Below, one piece after another: positions 19,869 to 28,137 of a DNA stretch of 64,000 bases. Under the pieces are notes generated by a model, which saw only the letters and a list, made by a program, of their open reading frames with translations, was not told the origin of the DNA and made no database searches. Where the stretch lies: contig NZ_CP046883.1 of the NCBI RefSeq assembly GCF_014262665.1, positions 1,302,001 to 1,366,000 on the forward strand. Direction: 5' to 3'. Every line of letters begins with the position of its first letter. The first letter of the stretch is position 1. This DNA comes from Corynebacterium anserum. GTDB lineage: Bacteria > Actinomycetota > Actinomycetes > Mycobacteriales > Mycobacteriaceae. The translations under genes were made by a program, and so were the position numbers.

Positions 19869-21179
19869 ATGCTCGACTTCATACGGTCGATCCCTTTGCA
19901 GGGCACCGCCGCAACCACCGCAACGTGGATCTTTCTGATTCTTTCCATCGCCTTACTTATACGCACCCAGGCTGCGGGGAAACAGCGACGCATCGGGGTT
20001 GTGTGTCTGATTCTCTCGATCATTCTGGCGGCTCCACTGCTTGGAACGCTCATCTTTGGCTACGGAATACCTCTCAACGAAATTCCTCGCAGCCTCATTA
20101 TCGCCAGCATTCTTCTCTTTACGGCCTTCTTCCTCACTTGCGTAGCGATTTACACTCACTGGCGGAAAACGTGGACGATCCTTCCTTTGGCTGTCGTCAC
20201 CGTGTGCACAATGCTTGTCGGCAACCAGGCATACGGTCTATATCCTGACCTTGAAGCACTAATTCCCAGCGTTTCCTATAACGAGGCGCAGGAATCCGAC
20301 ATCCCGCAGGTCAAAAACACTGATCACACTATCCCTGCGGATCAGTGGACGCCATCGCCGGACATGCCCGAGATGGGAACACGCGTATCCATGCACGTTC
20401 CTACCCCGCAGTCGAAATTTCAGGCTCGTAATGCGGATGTCTATTTGCCTCCAGCGTGGTTTACCTCTCCCCGGCCTGAACTACCTGTATTAGTACTCAT
20501 GCATGGTATTCCGGGTGCGCCTGATCAGTGGATCGATGAGGCTGGTGCGCTGAAACCGGTGGCCAACTACCAGAAGAACCACAATGGTTTAGCACCAATC
20601 ATCGTCTCCATAGATTCCACGGGAGGATGGGTCAAAAACCCTTTATGCACCGATTCCCCGCAAGCCAATATCACCACCTATCTCACCAAAGACATTCCTC
20701 AGTGGCTTATCAAGCGGCTTGGTGCCAATCAAGACCAGCAAACCTGGACCCTTGGTGGATTGTCTTATGGCGGGACGTGTGCTCTCCAGACCCTTGCACA
20801 ACACCCCGAGAGTTACGGAGCCTTCCTCGATTACTCTGGCGAATTCACCCCCAATGACAGCCAGAGCCATAAATCCACCGTGAAAGACTTCTTCAACAAC
20901 AACGAGGATTTATTCAAAAAACGCAATCCCGCTGATATTTTCACCAGCGCAGCCAACGATAATTCGGATAAGTTTGAGGGACTCGAGGGGCGCTTCGTAG
21001 CGGGCACGGGTGACCGATCAGCGCAAAAGGACTTAACGAGGCTGAACGCTCTTGCGAATAAGGTGGGCATTCAATCCACTTTCCGTGCTATTCCCGGCCG
21101 GCATGATTTCCGTGTATGGCGTACAGCCATCGCGCAGGACTTCGGCTTTGTAATTGAGCGTGGCGAGCTGCCCAAGTAG
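19869..21179 (+). CDS. Membrane-anchored extracytoplasmic alpha/beta-hydrolase (esterase family)
   Basis: Four N-terminal membrane segments (for example TWIFLILSIALLI and RSLIIASILLFTAFFLTCVA) are followed by an alpha/beta-hydrolase domain from about residue 175. The positive loops (RTQAAGKQRR, THWRKTW) put the hydrolase on the outer face. Within it are LPVLVLMHGIPGAPDQW (oxyanion region), the nucleophile elbow GGLSYGGTCAL, a likely acid in GTGDRS and a His in IPGRHDFRVW, as in esterase D or antigen-85-like enzymes. The start could be ATG 19869 or 19830. It is convergent with the large LysX-type aminoacyl-PG synthase gene. I recall, but cannot check, that in C. glutamicum an esterase beside the aminoacyl-lipid synthase lowers alanylated lipids; by analogy this one may remove amino acids from membrane lipids. 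Mycolate esterase activity is an alternative. Confidence 0.8.
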   Translation: MLDFIRSIPLQGTAATTATWIFLILSIALLIRTQAAGKQRRIGVVCLILSIILAAPLLGTLIFGYGIPLNEIPRSLIIASILLFTAFFLTCVAIYTHWRKTWTILPLAVVTVCTMLVGNQAYGLYPDLEALIPSVSYNEAQESDIPQVKNTDHTIPADQWTPSPDMPEMGTRVSMHVPTPQSKFQARNADVYLPPAWFTSPRPELPVLVLMHGIPGAPDQWIDEAGALKPVANYQKNHNGLAPIIVSIDSTGGWVKNPLCTDSPQANITTYLTKDIPQWLIKRLGANQDQQTWTLGGLSYGGTCALQTLAQHPESYGAFLDYSGEFTPNDSQSHKSTVKDFFNNNEDLFKKRNPADIFTSAANDNSDKFEGLEGRFVAGTGDRSAQKDLTRLNALANKVGIQSTFRAIPGRHDFRVWRTAIAQDFGFVIERGELPK

Positions 21180-21335
21180 TGACTGCTTCCCCTCTGCAGT
21201 GGGTTGTTCCTTTGTCTCAGAATTATCTGCCCCTTTTTTGGAGCGTTCATCAGGCCCTTTCAGGGCATCTGCCACTCCGTTCTCAGAGTCTCAATTGGAG
21301 CTATTGTTCAATTCGGGTGGAGGACAAACCCCACC

Positions 21336-24300
21336 CTAAAGACGGACGGTGGCACACCCGGCAGCTGGCACACCCAAACGGAGGAGACTCTCCACGTCCT
21401 GGGTTGCTTCCACAGTATCCGTGTCCAGAGAATCTTCCTTCATCTCTGCGGGGCGGGTATCCACCGCATAACCACTGGCAATGATCTGTCCGTCGTTGAC
21501 GATAAGGAAACCATTGGCGAAGGCACATCCGAGTCCCGTTGCCTTATCCAGTTGAACGGTGGCCGGCACACCGGTGAACACGGTCAATCCGCACACGCTC
21601 GGGAGCACTTTGTTCATAAAGATTGTGCCGAGCATATCCTCACGGCTCTCGTCAGGGCGAACCCTCAGCCCCAAGCTCTGACAAATCTCCCGAGCCTCCG
21701 ACTCAGTCTGAACCGTGGCTTGGCCGGTGACATCTGCAACCGCAGAGGCGAATCCCACAGTACGCGGATCCGGCACAGCTTCCTCAGTCATTTTCCCCAG
21801 AATTGTCAAAGCCTTATCCAAAGCCCATGCCTCGTCGGCATGCGTGGCCATGAATGTCAGGTGCCGTTCAGGTTGGATCAGCTCCAGTTCGGTCACTCTG
21901 TCCTCCAGTCCATGATGAACTCCCGGCAGAGCGATACTAAATGCCCGAGCGGCACCACCAGTCAGAGCCGCAAGGAGGTGCAACGTAATGTCGATCTCTG
22001 GTATGTCCTCCAGCTCCACGAATCCCTCTGCGTTTAGCTCCGAGCGCACCTGGGTCATTCGAGCCGCGCTGGCGTACAGACGGCTACGCAAATCAGCGTC
22101 TGCGGTGAGCGCTTGCGCCATAGTTCGCACCGGGCTGGTTTCCTGGGTACTTTTATTCTTTTCGTTCTTTCCCGACGCCACCACTGCTTCTAACGCTTTT
22201 GCCTCGAACCGCAGTGCATGAGCCAACAGAGACGGTTGTCCTTTCTTAGATAGAGCTGTGATTCCCTCGACTTGAATATAGTCGGAGACTTCTACATCCG
22301 CTGGACGCACCGACCCCTCAGGTAAAGCCTCAGGCAAGTCTTTCTTATTGATGATGACCTGACAGACACCACTGGCGTCGGCAAGGTCGATAAAGGCGAT
22401 AGCTCCGAATTTGCGTTTGGCAATGACCCGACCGGCGATAGTTGCCGCGTGCCCCTCCTGCGCGTCGTGTACCTCGCGACATGTCATAGTCGGGGTCGGC
22501 AATTGTGCCCATGGATCCACCCCGGACTCTTCGAGCTTCTGCGCCGTGGTAATGCGGTTATGTAATTGTTTGTTATGCTTCTTTTCTTTCTTTGAGCTCT
22601 TTGCCTCCCACCGGTGCATCGCTTTTACTGCCACGTCAGCGCCGGGAGTTTCTACAGCAGCGTGTGCGCGCATGTCTCCGGAATCAATCCACGGGATGAA
22701 ACCTTCTGCGATTCCGGCAGCCACACTGGTACGCGCCAAGGCCACGGAGTTATCAAAGCACATGTACCGTGGGACCCATTCCGGGTTGTATTTGACGTTA
22801 GAACGGTACAACGCCTCCATTTGCCACCATTTAGACAGGAAGACGAGCACCTTCCTCGCCAGGCGGCGGATTGGCCCCACCCCTACCTTGGATTCAGAGG
22901 CAAAGACGCTGCGGAACACGGCAAAGTTCAAAGAGATACGGCGAATGTTGAGAGCATCGCCGCTGCACAGGTAAGCAACCATTGCTTCCACGGTCCCATT
23001 GGGAGCTTCAGGACCGCGTCGCATAAGGTCCAGAGAAAGCCCATCGCTTCCCCACGGGACAAAACTCAATTGTGCTACCACATGGGCGTCGGAGCCTTCA
23101 CCAACCAGCGCCTCGACCAAAACACATTCGCCATCGGCCTCGTCCCCGAGACGCGACAGCGCCATGGAAAATCCACGCTCCTCAGAGGTGTCACGCCACA
23201 CGTCGGCACGTTCCTGTACCTTCTGCATCTCCTCGGCGGGGATTTGCCGGTGTCGACGCACCCGTATCCACACCCCATCGCGTTGCGCATGGGCAACCGC
23301 TTGGCGTACGTCCTTAAGCTCAGGATGGGCTAGATCAAATGTGTCGGTGTAAATGACCGCTTCATCGCCCAGATGCATGGAACGCATACCATTGCGCTGA
23401 TAAGCGCGGGCACCTTCCTCTGAGGCGCCCATCGCCCCTGTAGTCCAACCGAATTCTGCCGCCTTCGTTCGGAATGCGTCGATAGCTGCATCCCAGGAAT
23501 CCGGCTCGCCAATAGGGTCAGCGGAGGCAATAGCGCTGCCCACTTCCACACGGTATGTGACGGCGGCTCGTCCATTAGGAGCGTAGACAATGGACTTGTC
23601 GCGTCGGGTTGCGAAGTAAGCGAGAGAATCATTCTGATTAAAGCGCTTAATCATCGAGCGAACCACGGCCTCATCAGTGGCTGATGCCGAATTCTGGGAT
23701 CGCTGGGAGCGCACGGCAACAAAGAACGTGACAAGCAACACGAATGCCGCTGCGATGGAAATAATAATCGCGACGAAACGCGGCGCGTGACCATCAAAGA
23801 AACTGCGATCCACCAGAGATAGTAGTGCTGCATGGTTGAGAGCCCACCCCACGCGTTGGGACCCCACTAGGGATCCCGGGAACTTGAACACCAACGCCAC
23901 AGCGAGAACACTCACCAACAACGTACCAACAAGCCATGTTAAAGCTGCTGCACGCACATTGATGCGGCGCGTGCGAGTGGTGAACAGGGGATGCAGAAGC
24001 ACCATGAACACCAGCATCAGTGCCTGAATGACCGTGCCAATCTGAAACAGAACGCCCATGTCAGGCGGAATTTCGAAGGTCTCCGGGCTAAATGTGTAGA
24101 ACAGTAAGTTGCCAACGTTGAGCAAGACGAGTCCCGCTACGGATGTCACCCATGCTGCTCGTCGGCATCGCCACAGCCCTGCTCCCAAAACAGCAATGAA
24201 CACAGACCACGCCATCGACAGGTGAGAAACGGGGAGAAAAAGAGCATCCAGCGTATAGGCAACGGGCTTGAGGGTATGCCGTAATGTCGGACTAACCACC

Positions 24301-24398
24301 AAAAGGAATCCGAAGAATCCATAGGCCAGCAAAGAGCCGCCGATGATGCGAGGGGCGTAACGTTCAAATACCTGTTTCACGTGTCTGATTAAACCCAT
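21336..24398 (-). CDS. lysX: LysX-type aminoacyl-phosphatidylglycerol synthase with degenerate lysyl-tRNA synthetase domain
   Basis: Family role: transfer of an amino acid from aminoacyl-tRNA to membrane lipid, lowering surface negative charge. About seven membrane segments occupy residues 1-225. A DUF2156 transferase domain follows at about 235-560 (FATRRDKSIVYAPNGRAAV, ASADPIGEPDSWDAAID, RAYQRNGMRSMHLGDEAV). An OB-fold of the LysRS type covers about 640-735 (GRVIAKRKFGAIAFIDLAD). The last 250 residues look like a class II LysRS core, but motif 2 (the FRNEG segment) is absent. Motif 3 survives only as GVPAAGCATVRL at the very end. The protein is 1020 residues against 1172 for M. tuberculosis LysX. 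The synthetase half is therefore probably inactive, and the donor must come from a free tRNA synthetase. In C. glutamicum a relative makes alanyl lipids, so alanine may be the donor here. Confidence 0.85.
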   Translation of the reverse strand: MGLIRHVKQVFERYAPRIIGGSLLAYGFFGFLLVVSPTLRHTLKPVAYTLDALFLPVSHLSMAWSVFIAVLGAGLWRCRRAAWVTSVAGLVLLNVGNLLFYTFSPETFEIPPDMGVLFQIGTVIQALMLVFMVLLHPLFTTRTRRINVRAAALTWLVGTLLVSVLAVALVFKFPGSLVGSQRVGWALNHAALLSLVDRSFFDGHAPRFVAIIISIAAAFVLLVTFFVAVRSQRSQNSASATDEAVVRSMIKRFNQNDSLAYFATRRDKSIVYAPNGRAAVTYRVEVGSAIASADPIGEPDSWDAAIDAFRTKAAEFGWTTGAMGASEEGARAYQRNGMRSMHLGDEAVIYTDTFDLAHPELKDVRQAVAHAQRDGVWIRVRRHRQIPAEEMQKVQERADVWRDTSEERGFSMALSRLGDEADGECVLVEALVGEGSDAHVVAQLSFVPWGSDGLSLDLMRRGPEAPNGTVEAMVAYLCSGDALNIRRISLNFAVFRSVFASESKVGVGPIRRLARKVLVFLSKWWQMEALYRSNVKYNPEWVPRYMCFDNSVALARTSVAAGIAEGFIPWIDSGDMRAHAAVETPGADVAVKAMHRWEAKSSKKEKKHNKQLHNRITTAQKLEESGVDPWAQLPTPTMTCREVHDAQEGHAATIAGRVIAKRKFGAIAFIDLADASGVCQVIINKKDLPEALPEGSVRPADVEVSDYIQVEGITALSKKGQPSLLAHALRFEAKALEAVVASGKNEKNKSTQETSPVRTMAQALTADADLRSRLYASAARMTQVRSELNAEGFVELEDIPEIDITLHLLAALTGGAARAFSIALPGVHHGLEDRVTELELIQPERHLTFMATHADEAWALDKALTILGKMTEEAVPDPRTVGFASAVADVTGQATVQTESEAREICQSLGLRVRPDESREDMLGTIFMNKVLPSVCGLTVFTGVPATVQLDKATGLGCAFANGFLIVNDGQIIASGYAVDTRPAEMKEDSLDTDTVEATQDVESLLRLGVPAAGCATVRL

Positions 24399-24487
24399 GG
24401 CACTGTGAGAAGCCGAGAAAAATAGCTGTATGTCTACTGAGAGTTAGCTTAGTATCTTCGATCTCCCTAGGGCACTACTCAGCCCAG

Positions 24488-27400
24488 TCACTCGGCTTCA
24501 TGCTCCTCCTGCACATCCTCCTGCAGATCAGGGCCGAAAATACCCAGAACCATGGCTTCTGCGCTGACCAAATCCCCTGTCACTAAATCTGGTACCAAAC
24601 GCGCCATCTCAGACCATGTTGGGTACACCCTCGGAAGTTTGCCCACGCTCGTCAGCTTCCCATGCGCATGCATACGCGCTGCTAACGCAAACACCATCGA
24701 AAGCACCGGCGCAAGAGCCCACCGATTAGCAGGGTTGTCTGTATCCACACCGTCCAGACGGTCAAAACGCACGCGGGCGGACAAATACAGTTGTCGGTTC
24801 GTGCTCTTCACGCGGCGCAAAATCTTCACGGCTGCCGTCATCAGTTCCGGATTACCCAGCAATTGACTCAGCCGCTCGCGCTTCGAAAATGTTTCAAAAA
24901 CGCTGATCAGACGGGTGTTCTCATCACTTAGAGCATCAGGAACTACCCCGGCGCCGCCGAAGAATGCGTCGAGTACCGCTTTCTGTTGCGCTGGATCCAT
25001 CTGTGCAATGTGGACTGTCGTGGCATCGATGCACGCGGTTTCCAGCGTGCTATCGCGTCCAGTCTCTGCGGTCTGTAGGAGAGTAGGGCCTGCCGCATCC
25101 ACTAGTTCTTGGCGCAACTCCTTCGATCGAAGACTCCCTTCCTCTTCATGGAAGAGGTCATGGAGAATCTCCATCGCCGCGATCCACGGCGCATCCGACC
25201 GGCGCGTCCTGCCCCCCATCTGATCACCGCCCTCGTCTGACACCTGACGAGCTAACTCTTCATCCTCTTTAGACGACGTCACAACGTGCACCAGACCGGA
25301 TTGAATGTACTGAGCTGGACGGTCGGCAGCAGGCACTAAGGACTGGCTCATGGCATGCATGGATGCAGCCGGATGAGCAGTCAGAGCTGTCTGCAGCGAG
25401 GATCGGAGATCATTCATCACTGCATTGTCGTAATCCGAATCTAAATGATTCTTCAAGCCTCCCGCCAGGACGTCCCACAGCGTCGGTAGAACCTGTGCGT
25501 CTCTTGGAGGTTCGGCACTCTCACCAGCCAAGAATGAAGACAATTGCGCAAAAGGGTCCGACATGTCGTCGCTGCCAAAGAATCCCTCATGCTCAACACG
25601 GACGGCTCGAGGTCCGGGGAACTCTGGAGCGCGCAGGAAGTTAAAACGGTCACACATCACCAACTGGACGGCTAGCGGTCCGGCATCCCGCAACTCGGGC
25701 GGCAGAGTTTCCCCTATCTTCACATAACGTGCCGATTCCCACGGCGCGGTCAGTGGCCACACCCACATCGCTTTACCTTCAAGGCGAGAAGGGTCATCGC
25801 TGGTTATCTCAATGCGATGGTGATCACCGTAGGTGACATCGAGGGAAGAATCTTCCACTATGCGTGCCATGCGCACGCTGACTCGACGGCCAGCACGCTC
25901 GTCGATGAATTCGAGTTCACAGGTTCCCTGACTCAGTAACTTCAGCGTGCTGGCGATTCTGCTTAGTTCAGCCCACCAGGTCACGTTGTCTTGAGTGGTG
26001 AGTTTTACCGTGCATGCTGGCGCACCATGGCGGTCGCGCACCACAAAACGCGGATCTGTAATAGGAGCACCCGGGCGCACACGGAAGCGGGTGTCTGTAT
26101 CCACCCACGACGCAGCCATGCGCATCGCTTCGGTACGCCACAGTGGATCCTCACCCGTCAGCGGAAGTTGATAGCGCAGGCGCGGTGGATTGACCACGAT
26201 GGGAAGAGCATCTCCCGCATCGGTTTCCACCACTGTCGTGGCGTAGCGATCCCCCGCCCCTAGCGTGATCGGTGGAATCTCTTCGAAAGGCTTGACTCCC
26301 GGGTGGAACACAACCGTGGCAGGGCTCAACCCCGTTGTCAGTGGCAAACGAGTCTGAGCTGATGCTCCTTCAATATCCACCGTGACCCGCAACCCCTCGA
26401 TGAGAGCAAACTCGTGGCGAAACGACTCGTTGCGCGGACCGCGCAGACGGACCAAGTACTCCCCCACCCATGGGCTGTCATAGGCCTCTGGGTCAAAAAC
26501 ATCGAACACACCCCCTTCAGCTGGAACTTCCAGAGGTTCTTCCTCCGACACATCCACGCCCATCTCTCCTGGGCCTGCGTAGGCAGAGACGGAGAGATGC
26601 CATATCTCCGAGGAACAAGAGACGGTAGGTGGAAACTCAACCCGCAAACTCGAAGAGTGAATGCGCTGGCCTGTCACGGTCTCCACTGCCTCAGCTACAT
26701 CATCGGGTTCAATAAACAACACACGTTGCCGCGGATCCACTGCCCGCATTGTGTTCATAGCCGGGCGATGTTCCCCTGGCTTCTCGATGTACAAACTCAA
26801 GGCATCGGTGAGATCGAGGCGTCGAATCACCCACCCCTCCCAGGTTTTCATTGCCCGCTCCCACACCACGGTGACCGGACGGTCCTGCACAGGGTCCACA
26901 GCCACTGTATCTGCAGGGCACACCACATCCACGGCCACACGGTGCAGGGACTCCAAACGCGTGAGATCCACCCCACGTTCAGAGAAAATCAAGGCAGGGT
27001 CTTCGCCGCCGATAACAGGAAGTGTCCAGTGCTGGCCATGCGTGAGGTTGTGAACATTGATTTCACGCATCGGGCGTCGCACAGGAATATCCAAGATTTC
27101 TGATACACAACGCCCTAAGTGTTCGGAGCGGCCTGTGCGGAAGGAAAAAGGCTGCCCATCGACGTCCACTCTCCAACGGATCTCAGCAGTGTCATCCTCT
27201 TCCACCGGCGGCAGGGGTTGAGAAGGCAGGCGAAGCACAATTCTGTTGCGTGGCACATCCAGCCGTAAGCGAGGTTGATCCTCGCGCTGAGCCACACCCA
27301 CGCTATGACGCCGCCTCAACGTTCCGGCTGGACGTTCACGGAGCTCCTCAACGAGATCTTCAAAAATCAGCGAAGGTAACTTCAGAGCAGGGACAGAGTA

Positions 27401-28081
27401 TTCCCAGGTCACAGGATTGGCCGCGGCGTGACGAATGATGCGCACAATCGGAGTAAATAACCGCGTAGCAATATCCGGCTGGAGAGTACACAGCGGCCCC
27501 ACCTGGAGTTCTTCCCCGGAGAATTGCTCTACAACTGCCGAGGCTTCCTCGGTCGCATTCTCCAAAGCCGTACCTTCGAGTCGCCGGGAATCGATGCGCT
27601 CGATAATCTCTGGCAGCCAGTCAGTCGCTATGCCAACATGCATGAACAGACGACCAACCTCCCCGTCCGGTCCGCCCACAGCCTCATCCATCGGATTGAG
27701 GCCAGCGGCAGAGAGGATGTGCGCATACTTACCCTCAACGCAGGAGACGCGGTCGGGCGTCGGTTCCAAGCCCAGGCCAGCCCAGTATTCCTGTGGCAGT
27801 TGGCCTACCTTGTTAAAGCGGGCTGCACGAGCAATCAAGGTAGCGGCGGTCAGCGCGGGGCATACAGCCAACAAAGATTCTGGGCTAGAGCCTGCGGCAA
27901 GTTGGCGTTGGAGGAACGTGCCGAAGAACCTGGTGTAGCGTTCTAGCTGGTCACCACTGATGTCAAGGTCAACGAACAGATCCACTTCCCGCATACGGGC
28001 GGAGAGAGCAGCCTCTGCAGTAGAGGCCCAGGGAAGAAGAGTGTCTTTCAGGTCTGCGATTGGGCTGTCGGTCACTCCCAT
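24488..28081 (-). CDS. Unrecognised large protein, about 1197 aa, downstream of smc
   Basis: I do not recognise this protein. It has no signal peptide, no membrane segment, no Walker A motif and no obvious nuclease or methylase motif. Residues 1-190 look alpha-helical (RYTRFFGTFLQRQLAAG; LTAATLIARAARFNKVGQ). Residues about 240-800 are rich in beta-strand patterns with alternating hydrophobics (PRLRLDVPRNRIVLRLPSQP; EIRWRVDVDGQPFSFRTGR), suggesting several beta-sandwich modules. The C-terminal 350 residues are again helical and acidic, ending HEAE. It starts with ATG at 28081, 56 bases after smc on the same strand, and is followed 89 bases later by the lysX-type gene, so it may be in the smc transcript. 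Codon use resembles its neighbours, which argues against very recent transfer. A structural partner of SMC or a defence-related protein are guesses only. Confidence 0.75.
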   Translation of the reverse strand: MGVTDSPIADLKDTLLPWASTAEAALSARMREVDLFVDLDISGDQLERYTRFFGTFLQRQLAAGSSPESLLAVCPALTAATLIARAARFNKVGQLPQEYWAGLGLEPTPDRVSCVEGKYAHILSAAGLNPMDEAVGGPDGEVGRLFMHVGIATDWLPEIIERIDSRRLEGTALENATEEASAVVEQFSGEELQVGPLCTLQPDIATRLFTPIVRIIRHAAANPVTWEYSVPALKLPSLIFEDLVEELRERPAGTLRRRHSVGVAQREDQPRLRLDVPRNRIVLRLPSQPLPPVEEDDTAEIRWRVDVDGQPFSFRTGRSEHLGRCVSEILDIPVRRPMREINVHNLTHGQHWTLPVIGGEDPALIFSERGVDLTRLESLHRVAVDVVCPADTVAVDPVQDRPVTVVWERAMKTWEGWVIRRLDLTDALSLYIEKPGEHRPAMNTMRAVDPRQRVLFIEPDDVAEAVETVTGQRIHSSSLRVEFPPTVSCSSEIWHLSVSAYAGPGEMGVDVSEEEPLEVPAEGGVFDVFDPEAYDSPWVGEYLVRLRGPRNESFRHEFALIEGLRVTVDIEGASAQTRLPLTTGLSPATVVFHPGVKPFEEIPPITLGAGDRYATTVVETDAGDALPIVVNPPRLRYQLPLTGEDPLWRTEAMRMAASWVDTDTRFRVRPGAPITDPRFVVRDRHGAPACTVKLTTQDNVTWWAELSRIASTLKLLSQGTCELEFIDERAGRRVSVRMARIVEDSSLDVTYGDHHRIEITSDDPSRLEGKAMWVWPLTAPWESARYVKIGETLPPELRDAGPLAVQLVMCDRFNFLRAPEFPGPRAVRVEHEGFFGSDDMSDPFAQLSSFLAGESAEPPRDAQVLPTLWDVLAGGLKNHLDSDYDNAVMNDLRSSLQTALTAHPAASMHAMSQSLVPAADRPAQYIQSGLVHVVTSSKEDEELARQVSDEGGDQMGGRTRRSDAPWIAAMEILHDLFHEEEGSLRSKELRQELVDAAGPTLLQTAETGRDSTLETACIDATTVHIAQMDPAQQKAVLDAFFGGAGVVPDALSDENTRLISVFETFSKRERLSQLLGNPELMTAAVKILRRVKSTNRQLYLSARVRFDRLDGVDTDNPANRWALAPVLSMVFALAARMHAHGKLTSVGKLPRVYPTWSEMARLVPDLVTGDLVSAEAMVLGIFGPDLQEDVQEEHEAE

Positions 28082-28137
28082 AATCCTACGCAGTTCCTCT
28101 CACAGTGCACCTGCTAGGTCCCCCTTTTGACTACGTG

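Noticed and set aside
22614..23333. Plus-strand open frame of 239 codons inside the lysX-type gene
   Set aside because: Antisense to a well-supported domain-bearing gene; composition is that of a reverse-strand shadow.
26414..27103. Plus-strand open frame of 229 codons inside the 1197-aa gene
   Set aside because: His/Arg/Cys-rich shadow of the minus-strand gene, no start signal.
28082..28137. Separate promoter between smc and the 1197-aa gene
   Set aside because: Only 56 bases and no clear -35/-10 pair; co-transcription with smc is simpler.
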